Source: Planctomycetota bacterium (GTDB lineage Bacteria > Planctomycetota > UBA1135). Taken from it: 64,000 nucleotides of DNA. The notes under the pieces are model-generated. The model was not told where the DNA came from, searched no databases, and saw only the letters and a program-made list of their open reading frames with translations. Positions 51,517 through 58,952 of this stretch are shown here, piece after piece. A program made the position numbers and the translations under genes. The stretch is from NCBI GenBank assembly GCA_008501825.1, contig QQUA01000003.1:62001-126000 (forward strand). Direction: 5' to 3'. Position 1 is the stretch's first letter. Each line of letters starts with the position of its first letter.

Positions 51517-52421
51517 ACTCGTCTGCGAAATCAAAAACGGAAATCCAAAACGCCTTGCAGCAAAATCGCCTTTGCCGCCGGTTAAGAGACATGCGCCGCC
51601 AAGGCCTTAAAGGGCTGGCTCCTTATTTGACTGCCGGAGACGGCGGTTTGGAAACCACCTTGGCGGTCTTGCGAGAACTGGATGCCGCCGGCGTGGCGGC
51701 GGTGGAGTTGGGGATTCCTTTCAGCGATCCAATCGCCGACGGTCCGGTATTACAAGCCGCTTCGGAAAGAGCTTTGCAAGCTGGAACCACTTTGGCCGGG
51801 ACTTTGGAGATGTTGCGGGAATTCCGCCAAGGAAGCCGCGGCGCCGCCGGCAGTGACTTGCCGGTAGCCTTGATGTCCTACACCAATCCTTTGTTGCGCC
51901 GCGGTTGGTGGAATACTTGCCAAGAAGTTGCCCAGGCAGGAGGCGATGCCTTGATCGTCGCCGATTTGCCGGTGGAAGAAAGCGGAGAAATGCGGGAAGC
52001 GGCTTTGTCCGCCGGATTGTGTCCGGTGCACTTCGTGGCCCCAACCACCAGCGAAGAAAGAATTCGGCAGGCCGGGGCGATCAGTTGCGGCTTTTTGTAC
52101 GTGGTCGGCCGCGTCGGGGTGACCGGGGCCCGGACCCAGTTTGACGCCTCTACCCAAGACTTCCTGGCTTTCGTGCGCCAATGTACGGAAGCTCCCTTGG
52201 CGGTCGGTTTCGGCGTGGCTGCGGCCAAAGACGTGAGTGAAGCCACTCGACACGCCGATTTAGCCATCGTCGGAACTGCCCTTACCGCTCGCATGCATAA
52301 AGCCGCTTCGGAGAACCAAGATTTTCTGAGCGCTTCGGTTCATGCAGCGGGAAGCTTTGTCCGCGATTTGCTGCGAGGTTTAGCCGTCGCCGCGGTGCCG
52401 GAACCGGATCAAAACTCATGA
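51513..52421 (+). CDS. trpA: Tryptophan synthase alpha chain
   Basis: 302 aa. LAPYLTAGDGGLETTL, AAVELGIPFSDPIADGPVLQAA (catalytic Glu and Asp), GFLYVVGRVGVTGARTQF and VGFGVAAAKDVSEAT. It cleaves indole-glycerol phosphate and channels indole to TrpB. GTG 51513 overlaps the trpB TGA by GTGA. It carries an N-terminal extension of about 30 residues. Confidence 0.96.
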   Translation: MNSSAKSKTEIQNALQQNRLCRRLRDMRRQGLKGLAPYLTAGDGGLETTLAVLRELDAAGVAAVELGIPFSDPIADGPVLQAASERALQAGTTLAGTLEMLREFRQGSRGAAGSDLPVALMSYTNPLLRRGWWNTCQEVAQAGGDALIVADLPVEESGEMREAALSAGLCPVHFVAPTTSEERIRQAGAISCGFLYVVGRVGVTGARTQFDASTQDFLAFVRQCTEAPLAVGFGVAAAKDVSEATRHADLAIVGTALTARMHKAASENQDFLSASVHAAGSFVRDLLRGLAVAAVPEPDQNS

Positions 52422-52651
52422 AAGCGGCCTTGCGTCATCAATTGGCTCAATTAGATCGGAGTTTGTTGGCTTTGCTCAACGAACGGGCCCGCCTATTGCG
52501 GGAGGTTCCTTTGGATGATCCCGGTCGCCGAGCGGCTTTGGAGGATTTGATGCGACGCCACGGAGGACCTTTCGATGCCGCCGCCTTGAACCGAGTGTTC
52601 GAGAACATCGATCAGGGCTGCTGTTCGCCATCTTCCGGGAGTCAAACATGA
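52418..52651 (+). CDS. Minimal chorismate-mutase (AroQ)-like protein
   Basis: 77 aa. Residues 5-30 (LRHQLAQLDRSLLALLNERA) match helix 1 of AroQ chorismate mutase; Arg6 and Arg23 align with E. coli Arg11 and Arg28. The loop carrying catalytic Lys39 is missing: only PLDDPGRR links to the second helix, so normal activity is doubtful. It is joined by ATGA overlaps to both trpA and aroF. In Bacillus a CM domain is fused to DAHP synthase as a regulator, so a separate regulatory subunit is plausible. Confidence 0.62.
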   Translation: MKAALRHQLAQLDRSLLALLNERARLLREVPLDDPGRRAALEDLMRRHGGPFDAAALNRVFENIDQGCCSPSSGSQT

Positions 52652-53679
52652 TCTTGCACTTTCGACCCGGGACCGCCGAAGAACAGGTTCAAGCCGTCCG
52701 CGAACAGTGCCACGCCAACGGCATTCGGACCCGCTTGTCGCCGGAAGCGGAAAGGCCGATTTTGGCCATGGTGGATAAAGTTCCCGATGCTTTGGCTCAG
52801 GAAATCCAGCAACGGCCGGAAGTGGTGGACAGCTTCGTACCCAAAGGCGCTTGGCGGCTGGTTCACCGGGCTTTTCGGGAGAAGCCTTCGGTGGTCAAAG
52901 TCGGACCGGTCCGTCTCGGCGGCGGACAAGTGGTGGCGATCGCCGGTCCTTGTTCGGTCGAAGGCCGCGAGGTCATGTTGGAAGTCGCCCATTTGGTCCG
53001 CGATGCCGGAGCGCAAATTTTGCGAGGGGGCGCTTACAAACCGAGAACCAGTCCTTATTCCTTTCAAGGTTTTGGGGTTGAAGGTTTGAGCCAGTTAAAG
53101 GACGCCGGTCAAGCCGTGAACTTGCCGGTGGTTTCCGAAATCATGGATGCCGCCGCCTTGCCGGCCTTTGTCGACCACGACATCGACTGCTTGCAAATCG
53201 GCGCCCGCAACATGCAAAACTTCACCTTGTTGAAAGCGGTGGCTCAAGCCGGCAAGCCGGTGTTGTTGAAACGGGGTTTGGCCGCCACCGTGGATGAATG
53301 GTTGTATTCGGCGGAATATTTGGCCGCCTACGGTTGTCCTTGGGTCATTCTTTGCGAGCGCGGCATTCGAACATTTGAAAGTGCTACCCGAAACACTTTG
53401 GACTTGACCATCCTGCCGCTGTTGCGGGAATGGACTCACTTACCGGTGGTGGTCGATCCTTCCCATGCCGCCGGCATCGCCCGCTTGATTCCGCCTTTGG
53501 CCCGAGCCAGCGTCGCTGCCGGGGCCGATGGCATTGCGGTGGAAGTGCATCCGCGGCCTGAAGAAGCTCGCAGCGACGGCGCGCAAGCTCTATTGCCGGG
53601 TGAATTGACCGCCTTGGTGGCCGAGGCTCGCATTCAAGCGGCGGTTACCGGTCGCACTTTTCATCAACCGGTGGGCTAA
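52648..53679 (+). CDS. aroF: 3-deoxy-7-phosphoheptulonate synthase (AroF, type I beta)
   Basis: 343 aa. An N-terminal ferredoxin-like regulatory domain (about 1-70) precedes the barrel, as in Thermotoga DAHP synthase. The barrel has VAIAGPCSVEGREVM, LRGGAYKPRTSPYSFQG, LQIGARNMQNFTLL and VVVDPSHAAG, with the metal ligands Cys, His, Glu and Asp. It makes DAHP from PEP and erythrose-4-phosphate, the entry to the shikimate path. Last gene of the trp operon; the attenuator therefore also controls shikimate entry. Confidence 0.95.
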   Translation: MILHFRPGTAEEQVQAVREQCHANGIRTRLSPEAERPILAMVDKVPDALAQEIQQRPEVVDSFVPKGAWRLVHRAFREKPSVVKVGPVRLGGGQVVAIAGPCSVEGREVMLEVAHLVRDAGAQILRGGAYKPRTSPYSFQGFGVEGLSQLKDAGQAVNLPVVSEIMDAAALPAFVDHDIDCLQIGARNMQNFTLLKAVAQAGKPVLLKRGLAATVDEWLYSAEYLAAYGCPWVILCERGIRTFESATRNTLDLTILPLLREWTHLPVVVDPSHAAGIARLIPPLARASVAAGADGIAVEVHPRPEEARSDGAQALLPGELTALVAEARIQAAVTGRTFHQPVG

Positions 53680-53693
53680 CGGCGGTTGGCATG

Positions 53694-53725
53694 AAAAAGG
53701 GGGCTTCGGTTTTCACCGAAGCCCC
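53694..53725 (-). terminator. Bidirectional terminator between aroF and the subtilisin gene
   Basis: Stem 53700-53710 with 53715-53725 (GGGGCTTCGGT/ACCGAAGCCCC), TTTC loop. A T5 run follows on the minus strand (A5 at 53694-53698 on plus). It stands 36 nt after the subtilisin stop; on plus it lacks a T-run but may still help end the trp operon. Confidence 0.8.
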
Positions 53726-53760
53726 GAGAATTCCCGGAAAGGAATTTCTGGTGGCAGGCT

Positions 53761-56313
53761 TTATTCGACTAAGTGAACCCCGGAGACGTCGACGTTACCG
53801 GGCAAGCCGAATGCGGAACCGTCAAAGTACATGCTGAACGTTCCGGCGGTGGAACTTCCCAGGCTGGTCGGGGCGAATTCCCAAACGTCCTCGTCGCCAC
53901 CGGACAAGCCGCTGACCGAAAACGATCCCAAGCAGGACATGAGGAAGTTGCCGCTACTGCGCAGGTATACGGCATCGACGTCTTCGCTGGAACTGCTGCT
54001 TAATCCGACATCGGAACCGTCGAACTCCTGACTGAAACTGCCGGAGGTGGTGGCACCAACCGTTCCGCTGAAGCGGATCAAGTCTTCGTCCCGGTTTCTA
54101 CTGATTCCGTTGGCGGTTACGTTTCCAACAGTGGAAAGGATCAAGTCGCCGCTACTGTCCAGGTAAATGCCGTCCACGTCTTCGCCGTTGGTGCTTAAGC
54201 CGACGTCGGAACCGTCAAAGTAAAAGCTGAACACGCCGCTGGTATTGGCGCCCAAGGAACTGGGAGTGAACACCACGATGTCCGAGTCGTCGGCAGTGGT
54301 GCCGGAAGGCCCGCCGCTTAAGCCGGGAATGCTGAACGAAGCGGTGAGGGACAACAGCATGTCGCCGTTGTCCAGGAGGTGAACCCCGTCCAAAGCCGCG
54401 CTTCCCAAACCGACGTCGGAGCCGTCGAAGTACAGGCTGAAGGTGCCGGCTTGGGTATCGAAGGCGACGATGTCTTCATTGCGCACCGTGCCGATGCCGG
54501 GGAAGCTGTTGTTGCCCTTTGAAGAGAAGTAAAGGGTGGCCCCGCTGCCGGGTGGGTCGCTGACGGTAACGGTCAAGGTATCGCTGTCGGTGGCTTGTCC
54601 GTCATCGACGGTCAAAGTGACCGTGTAGGTATTGGCGGCGGCGTAGCTGTGACTGACGTTGACTCCGTTGGCGGTGGGCGAACCGTCGCCGAAATCCCAG
54701 GTGTAAATCAAGGGATCGTTGTCCGGGTCGGAGGAACCGCTGCCGTCGAATTGGAAGTTGTCGCCGGTTTGACCGCTTTGATCCGGTCCGGCTTCCGCGG
54801 TCGGAGCTTGATTGCCTCCGCCTCCTTGGACCGCGTTGACCGCCGCCAAGAAATCGACTCGGCCGTTTCCGTCCCAGGAGCTCCCGCCGTTGGGAGAATC
54901 GTTCGGGTCGTCCGGCAAATCGACGGTATTGCTTTGCAGCAAGGACTCGACGTCATCGTTGCTTAAGGTGGTGCCCAAATCCTTGGCCCGGGAAATCACC
55001 AAGGCAGCCAAGCCGGCGGTAGTCGGACAGGAAAAGCTGGTGCCGGAAGAAATGTAATACACCGGAGAACCGGCGTTGCCGGCGGCGACCGAGCTTACGG
55101 CGGCGCCGACCAAATCGGTTCCCGGAGCTACCACGTCTACGGCACTGTTGCCGTATTGGCTGAACGACGCCCGGCCGTCGATGTCGCCGCTACCGCCGGC
55201 GTATTGGGAACCGGAATCAGTCGCCCCGACCGAAATGACGTGAGTCAGGGAAGCCGGGTATTGGGCCGAAGAGGAGTTGCCGTTTCCGGCGGAAGCCAGT
55301 TGCACGACGCCTTGACTCCAGGAGTAATTCACCGCGCTTTGTACCGTCGAAGAAAAACCGCCGCCGAAGGACATATTGGCCACGTCGGCCCCGTTGTCGG
55401 CGGCATAAGTAATTGCGTCGGCGATGTCGGAGTTGTATGCCCCGCCGTCGTCGGTGAAAATTTTCACCGCCATCAATTGGCAGGTCCAAGCCGCTCCGGC
55501 CGCTCCGGTGGAATTATTGCCGACTGCACCGGCACAAGAAGCGGAGAAAGTTCCGTGAAAGGTATTGCTGTCGGCACCGCCGTAATTGTCGTTGTCAATG
55601 CCGTCGCCTAAATCCGGATTGGGATCGTTGTCGTTCGACCAAAAATCCCAACCGTGGACGTCGTCTACGAATCCATTGCCGTCGTCATCGATGCCGTTTC
55701 CGGCAATTTCGCCGGGATGGGTCCAAAGATTGGCGGCCAAGTCGGGGTGATCCAAATCAATGCCGGAATCGATGATCGCGATCACGACATCGCTTCGTCC
55801 GGTGGTGATGTTCCAAGCGGCTTCGGCGTTCAAATTACGATCGGAACCGATGCCGTCGAACACCCATTTCTGCAAATCGGTGCTGACGCCGCCGTAATTG
55901 TCATAAAAGCCGTCGTTGGGTACGGCATCCAAATAGGTGATGCCGTTGGGTTCGATGAAATCGACGAAGGGTTGTCCGCGGAACAACCTCAAGGCTTCCG
56001 CTACCGAAAAGCCGTCCGGAAGCTGAAAGCGGTGTACGCCGATGGCGGCGTTGAAAGACAGGCTGCGCCAGCCCATACCGGCAGCGAAGTTTCGAACCCA
56101 AAGACTTTGCGGGCCTTGTTCGTCTCGAAACCGAATCAACACTTCATTTTCGGCGTGAGTCGGGCGAGCGGCGGGACGTGAAACCGGTCGTTCCCGGAGT
56201 GTCGGGACTTCTTGCGGAATCGCGATGGCCGAAGCCGTCATGGTCGCGCCACAAGCAAACAAGGGTAACCACAAGGCAAGTCGGAGCTTGCCCTCAACAG
56301 GGAGGTGCTTCAT
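53761..56313 (-). CDS. Secreted subtilisin-like protease with PKD domain and FDGSDVGL repeats
   Basis: 850 aa. Signal peptide (about 10-33), a propeptide-like stretch, then an S8 domain with Asp182 (AIIDSGIDLDHP), His253 (HGTFSA), Asn344 (ASAGNGN) and Ser426 (SSGTSFSCP). A PKD domain (about 510-590, YTWDFGDGSPTANG) follows, then a C-terminal region with three full repeats and a partial fourth of about 55-70 residues: YFDGSDVGL ... EDVDGIYLDSSGDLILS. The repeats look like beta-structural secretion or surface-attachment modules. Catalysis appears intact. Own promoter at 56397-56426. Confidence 0.9.
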   Translation of the reverse strand: MKHLPVEGKLRLALWLPLFACGATMTASAIAIPQEVPTLRERPVSRPAARPTHAENEVLIRFRDEQGPQSLWVRNFAAGMGWRSLSFNAAIGVHRFQLPDGFSVAEALRLFRGQPFVDFIEPNGITYLDAVPNDGFYDNYGGVSTDLQKWVFDGIGSDRNLNAEAAWNITTGRSDVVIAIIDSGIDLDHPDLAANLWTHPGEIAGNGIDDDGNGFVDDVHGWDFWSNDNDPNPDLGDGIDNDNYGGADSNTFHGTFSASCAGAVGNNSTGAAGAAWTCQLMAVKIFTDDGGAYNSDIADAITYAADNGADVANMSFGGGFSSTVQSAVNYSWSQGVVQLASAGNGNSSSAQYPASLTHVISVGATDSGSQYAGGSGDIDGRASFSQYGNSAVDVVAPGTDLVGAAVSSVAAGNAGSPVYYISSGTSFSCPTTAGLAALVISRAKDLGTTLSNDDVESLLQSNTVDLPDDPNDSPNGGSSWDGNGRVDFLAAVNAVQGGGGNQAPTAEAGPDQSGQTGDNFQFDGSGSSDPDNDPLIYTWDFGDGSPTANGVNVSHSYAAANTYTVTLTVDDGQATDSDTLTVTVSDPPGSGATLYFSSKGNNSFPGIGTVRNEDIVAFDTQAGTFSLYFDGSDVGLGSAALDGVHLLDNGDMLLSLTASFSIPGLSGGPSGTTADDSDIVVFTPSSLGANTSGVFSFYFDGSDVGLSTNGEDVDGIYLDSSGDLILSTVGNVTANGISRNRDEDLIRFSGTVGATTSGSFSQEFDGSDVGLSSSSSEDVDAVYLRSSGNFLMSCLGSFSVSGLSGGDEDVWEFAPTSLGSSTAGTFSMYFDGSAFGLPGNVDVSGVHLVE

Positions 56314-56338
56314 CGAAGGTAGATGGGGTTGTGGAATC

Positions 56339-56379
56339 GGGCCGGCGCGTGAGGGGATTGTTGGGGGGGCGCCGGGCCC
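56339..56379 (-). other. GC-rich hairpin in the subtilisin 5' leader
   Basis: GGGCC/GGCGC (56339-56348) pairs with GCGCC/GGGCCC (56369-56379) with one bulge, enclosing a G-run on plus (C-run on the mRNA). It lies between the promoter and the ATG and could limit ribosome entry or mRNA decay. Confidence 0.5.
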
Positions 56380-56396
56380 AAGAGGAGTGAAAGACC

Positions 56397-56426
56397 CTTC
56401 TAGGAAGGCTTGGATTCCAATGTCAA
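56397..56426 (-). promoter_or_regulatory. sigma70 promoter of the subtilisin gene
   Basis: On minus TTGACA (56426-56421), an 18-bp spacer, TAGAAG (56402-56397). Predicted leader about 75 nt. Confidence 0.6.
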
Positions 56427-56467
56427 GAAAAAAGCTGATTCCGCTGGCAAGGGCGGCGGCGGCTAAA

Positions 56468-57118
56468 TCAAGAACCGGCTTCTCGAATCAGGGGAACGAA
56501 ACGGACGGCGAACAAATCTTGAGGGGCCAAGGAGGCGCCGTCCTCGGCAGCTTGAAATAGGCGCAGCCACTGCTGTTGACCGCCGACCGGCATGATCAAA
56601 CGGCCCCCCGGAGCCATTTGATCCAAAAAGGCCGGAGGAATCGACGGCGCGGCTGCACTGACCAAGATGGCGTTGTAAGGAAAGTGTTCCAGCCAACCTT
56701 GCCAGCCGTCGCCGCAGCGAAAACGCACGTTTTGATAGCCCAGTTGATGGATTCGCTCTCGACTGCTTTGCAATAACTCGGGAAGCCTTTCCATGGCGTA
56801 CACCGCTCCGGCCAATTCGCATAACAATGCGGTGGTAAAGCCGGAACCACTGCCCACGTCCAAAACCCGTTCCCCGCCTTGCAAACGCAAAGCCTGCAAC
56901 ATCGCCGCGACCACGAATGGTTCGGATAAGGTTGCGCCTTCGGCCAAAGGCAGGACCTGATTTTGATAAGCCAATGGGCGATGTTCCGGGAGGCAGAACA
57001 GGTGGCGGGGGACCCGGCCGAAGGCGGCGAGAACCCGGCGATCGTGAATGCCCATGGTCCGCAACTCCTCCTTCAGGGCCAAACAACGATCCTGTTCACC
57101 GGGCTGCCAGGAAATCAT
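56468..57118 (-). CDS. pcm: Protein-L-isoaspartate O-methyltransferase
   Basis: 216 aa, SAM-dependent methyltransferase. VPRHLFCLPEHRPLAYQN, LPLAEGATLSEPFVVAAMLQ, ERVLDVGSGSGFTTALL (SAM motif I), AMERLPELLQ and AILVSAAAPSIPPAFLDQM match the PCMT family. It repairs isoaspartyl residues in aged proteins. ATG 57118 overlaps the TGA of the small membrane gene (ATGA). Confidence 0.9.
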   Translation of the reverse strand: MISWQPGEQDRCLALKEELRTMGIHDRRVLAAFGRVPRHLFCLPEHRPLAYQNQVLPLAEGATLSEPFVVAAMLQALRLQGGERVLDVGSGSGFTTALLCELAGAVYAMERLPELLQSSRERIHQLGYQNVRFRCGDGWQGWLEHFPYNAILVSAAAPSIPPAFLDQMAPGGRLIMPVGGQQQWLRLFQAAEDGASLAPQDLFAVRFVPLIREAGS

Positions 57119-57363
57119 GGGCGGCGACCGGCGGCGTTTTTCGAGGATTTGCCTTTTCCCGAAACCCAGCGACTGAGTTTGTAAATCGCCGGAGTGGCCA
57201 GGCGCATGACCAAAAGGATGCCAAGGACGGCCAAGAGGGTCCGCCAACTGACCCCACCGGACATGGGGCCGAGGACCGTGAACCAAAGCGTGGCAGCACC
57301 CAGCATGGCGGCGATCAAAACGGCGGCGTCGCGGCGTCGTGGTTGCGGCGTGGGTTCCTTCAT
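57115..57363 (-). CDS. Small two-helix membrane protein, unknown
   Basis: 82 aa with two hydrophobic segments, about 13-31 (AVLIAAMLGAATLWFTVLG) and 41-57 (RTLLAVLGILLVMRLAT), and a basic C-terminus. I do not recognise the family. It is coupled to pcm by ATGA. A TAAAAT -10-like box lies 28 nt before its ATG on the minus strand (57397-57392). Confidence 0.6.
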   Translation of the reverse strand: MKEPTPQPRRRDAAVLIAAMLGAATLWFTVLGPMSGGVSWRTLLAVLGILLVMRLATPAIYKLSRWVSGKGKSSKNAAGRRP

Positions 57364-57452
57364 GGCACTGGCCGGTTCGGCAAGGCAAACAATTTTAGGC
57401 GGTGTTGCCGCCGCATCCAGGACCCGAACTAGGTACCGTTGCCGGGCGATCG

Positions 57453-57458
57453 TAGGAT
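57453..57458 (+). promoter_or_regulatory. -10-like box before the 57465 gene
   Basis: TAGGAT is followed by 6 nt and then GTG 57465, the same layout as guaB, larC and trpL. No Shine-Dalgarno and no convincing -35. Confidence 0.4.
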
Positions 57459-57464
57459 GCGGGC

Positions 57465-58037
57465 GTGTGCCTTCCTCCGGTGTACCCGGTCCCGCGTCCC
57501 TTTGATGTTGACTTGGTCATGTTGGGATTTGCTTCCCAGCTATTGGCCGGTCTGTTGCTTGGTCTGTCGGTAGGCAAAGGCCGGCCCCGGCGTTTGCTGC
57601 TTGAGTTGTTGGGCGGTACTCCGCCGAACCTGGATTATTTGCGGGACGCCATTCAGGCCAAGGCCCGAGGGCAAGCCGGAGCGGTGGCTTTCGTCCTGGG
57701 TTCGATCCTACTCCTGGCAGGTTTTACCCGGAGCAGTACCGGTGGGGATTGGCGAGTTCAAGCCGGAGGGGCGGTGATGCTGGGCGTCCTGACGGTGGCC
57801 TATCTGATTTTCACCGATCATTACGTGGCCCGGACCTTGCGCCGGTATTTACGGGATCACTTGCGCCAGCATCCTTTTCCATTTCACGAACACGTTCAAC
57901 TGACCCGGGAAATCGGCGAGCTGTTCGGAGTTCCCGGCGGAAGCGACGACACCCTGGACGGTTACATCGCCAAGGTCCGCCAAGCCGTAGGCATCTCGGA
58001 TCGTTCTTCCAAAGTGCTTCGGCGACCTAACTTATAA
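57465..58037 (+). CDS. Membrane protein of unknown function
   Basis: 190 aa with a possible helix at about 19-36 (MLGFASQLLAGLLLGLSVG) and a helical pair at about 73-86 and 98-115 (AVMLGVLTVAYLIFTDHYV). The C-terminal 70 residues are soluble and basic, with RRYLRDHLRQHPFPFHEHVQ. I do not recognise the family. GTG 57465 is the chosen start; a leaderless transcript is suggested by the -10 box 6 nt upstream. Confidence 0.55.
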   Translation: MCLPPVYPVPRPFDVDLVMLGFASQLLAGLLLGLSVGKGRPRRLLLELLGGTPPNLDYLRDAIQAKARGQAGAVAFVLGSILLLAGFTRSSTGGDWRVQAGGAVMLGVLTVAYLIFTDHYVARTLRRYLRDHLRQHPFPFHEHVQLTREIGELFGVPGGSDDTLDGYIAKVRQAVGISDRSSKVLRRPNL

Positions 58038-58144
58038 AGACCGTCCCGGCTGGGCGAGCCTTCGGGCGGACTGCTTCGAAGGCGGTCGAAACAGCCTTTT
58101 GGAGGAAGTTGTAACCAGACGCTAGGGTGGCCGTCTGCCTGAAT

Positions 58145-58891
58145 ATGGAAGCTTTCTCCGGCATGCCTTCTCCCTTGGCCGCCGGGGCGGTCTTTCGACC
58201 CTGGCACTTCCTTTCCTGGGGCTTGGACGCCCTGGTTTTGCCGACCTGCTTGCTTTGCGAACAGCCTTTGCCGCTGGGGAGGAAGCCGGTAGCGATTCGG
58301 CTTCCGGAGGTGCTTTGCGAGTCCTGTCGCCGGCGCTGGCCCAAGAACGATGCCGCTCGCCCCAAGATTCGCGGCATCCGTGCTCTCCACAATTTGTGGC
58401 CCTACCAGGGAAGTGTGCGGCCTGCGGTGCTGGCGGCCAAAGAAGAAAAAGGCAGCCCCTTGTTGGCCGCTTGGGCGGAAACTGCCGGTGATCTTTGGCC
58501 GACCGAGTTGGGCGCCAAGGCGCCGATGCTGATCCCGGTTCCTCCCTCCAAGGTTCGCCGCCGGCGGGGATGGCACTTTGCTGCCGAGTTGGCGGAAGCG
58601 GTGGCTCGGCGGCGAAAGTGGATTTACGGACCCAAGGTAGGCGTCCGCATGCGCCGCCTTCGAGAGGTGCCGGCCCAAGCCAGTTTGGATCGCAAGAGCC
58701 GGAAGGGGAATTTGCGCGGTTGTTTCCAATTGAAAACCGGCTTTTGGCGGCAAGTACCGCAACGGGTTTGCCTGGTGGACGACGTGGTCACTACCGGCGC
58801 CACTTTGCGGGAAGCGGCGCGGGCCTTGCAGGAGAGCGGTGTAAAAGAAGTCCAGGCATGGGTTCTGGCTCGAGTGCCCTTGCGGCTTTAA
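58145..58891 (+). CDS. ComF-family phosphoribosyltransferase-like protein
   Basis: 248 aa. A CxxC zinc ribbon (LPTCLLCEQPLPLG ... LCESCRRRW) is followed by VRPAVLAAKEEKGSPLLA, PVPPSKVRRRRGWHFAAELA and the PRPP-loop VCLVDDVVTTGATLREAA. ComF takes part in natural competence in Gram-positives and Gram-negatives; relatives exist without competence. TTGGAG-N18-TAGGGT (58099-58128) may be the promoter. Start ATG 58145 is preferred; GTG 58127 is open. Confidence 0.85.
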   Translation: MEAFSGMPSPLAAGAVFRPWHFLSWGLDALVLPTCLLCEQPLPLGRKPVAIRLPEVLCESCRRRWPKNDAARPKIRGIRALHNLWPYQGSVRPAVLAAKEEKGSPLLAAWAETAGDLWPTELGAKAPMLIPVPPSKVRRRRGWHFAAELAEAVARRRKWIYGPKVGVRMRRLREVPAQASLDRKSRKGNLRGCFQLKTGFWRQVPQRVCLVDDVVTTGATLREAARALQESGVKEVQAWVLARVPLRL

Positions 58892-58940
58892 CCACCGGAG
58901 GTGCTGGAGTTCCAGCAGGGTCGAGGTCGGGTCTCCGAAC

Positions 58941-58946
58941 TAAAAT
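58941..58946 (+). promoter_or_regulatory. -10 box of larC (leaderless layout)
   Basis: TAAAAT is followed by 6 nt and ATG 58953. There is no Shine-Dalgarno. Confidence 0.5.
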
Positions 58947-58952
58947 GGCGCC

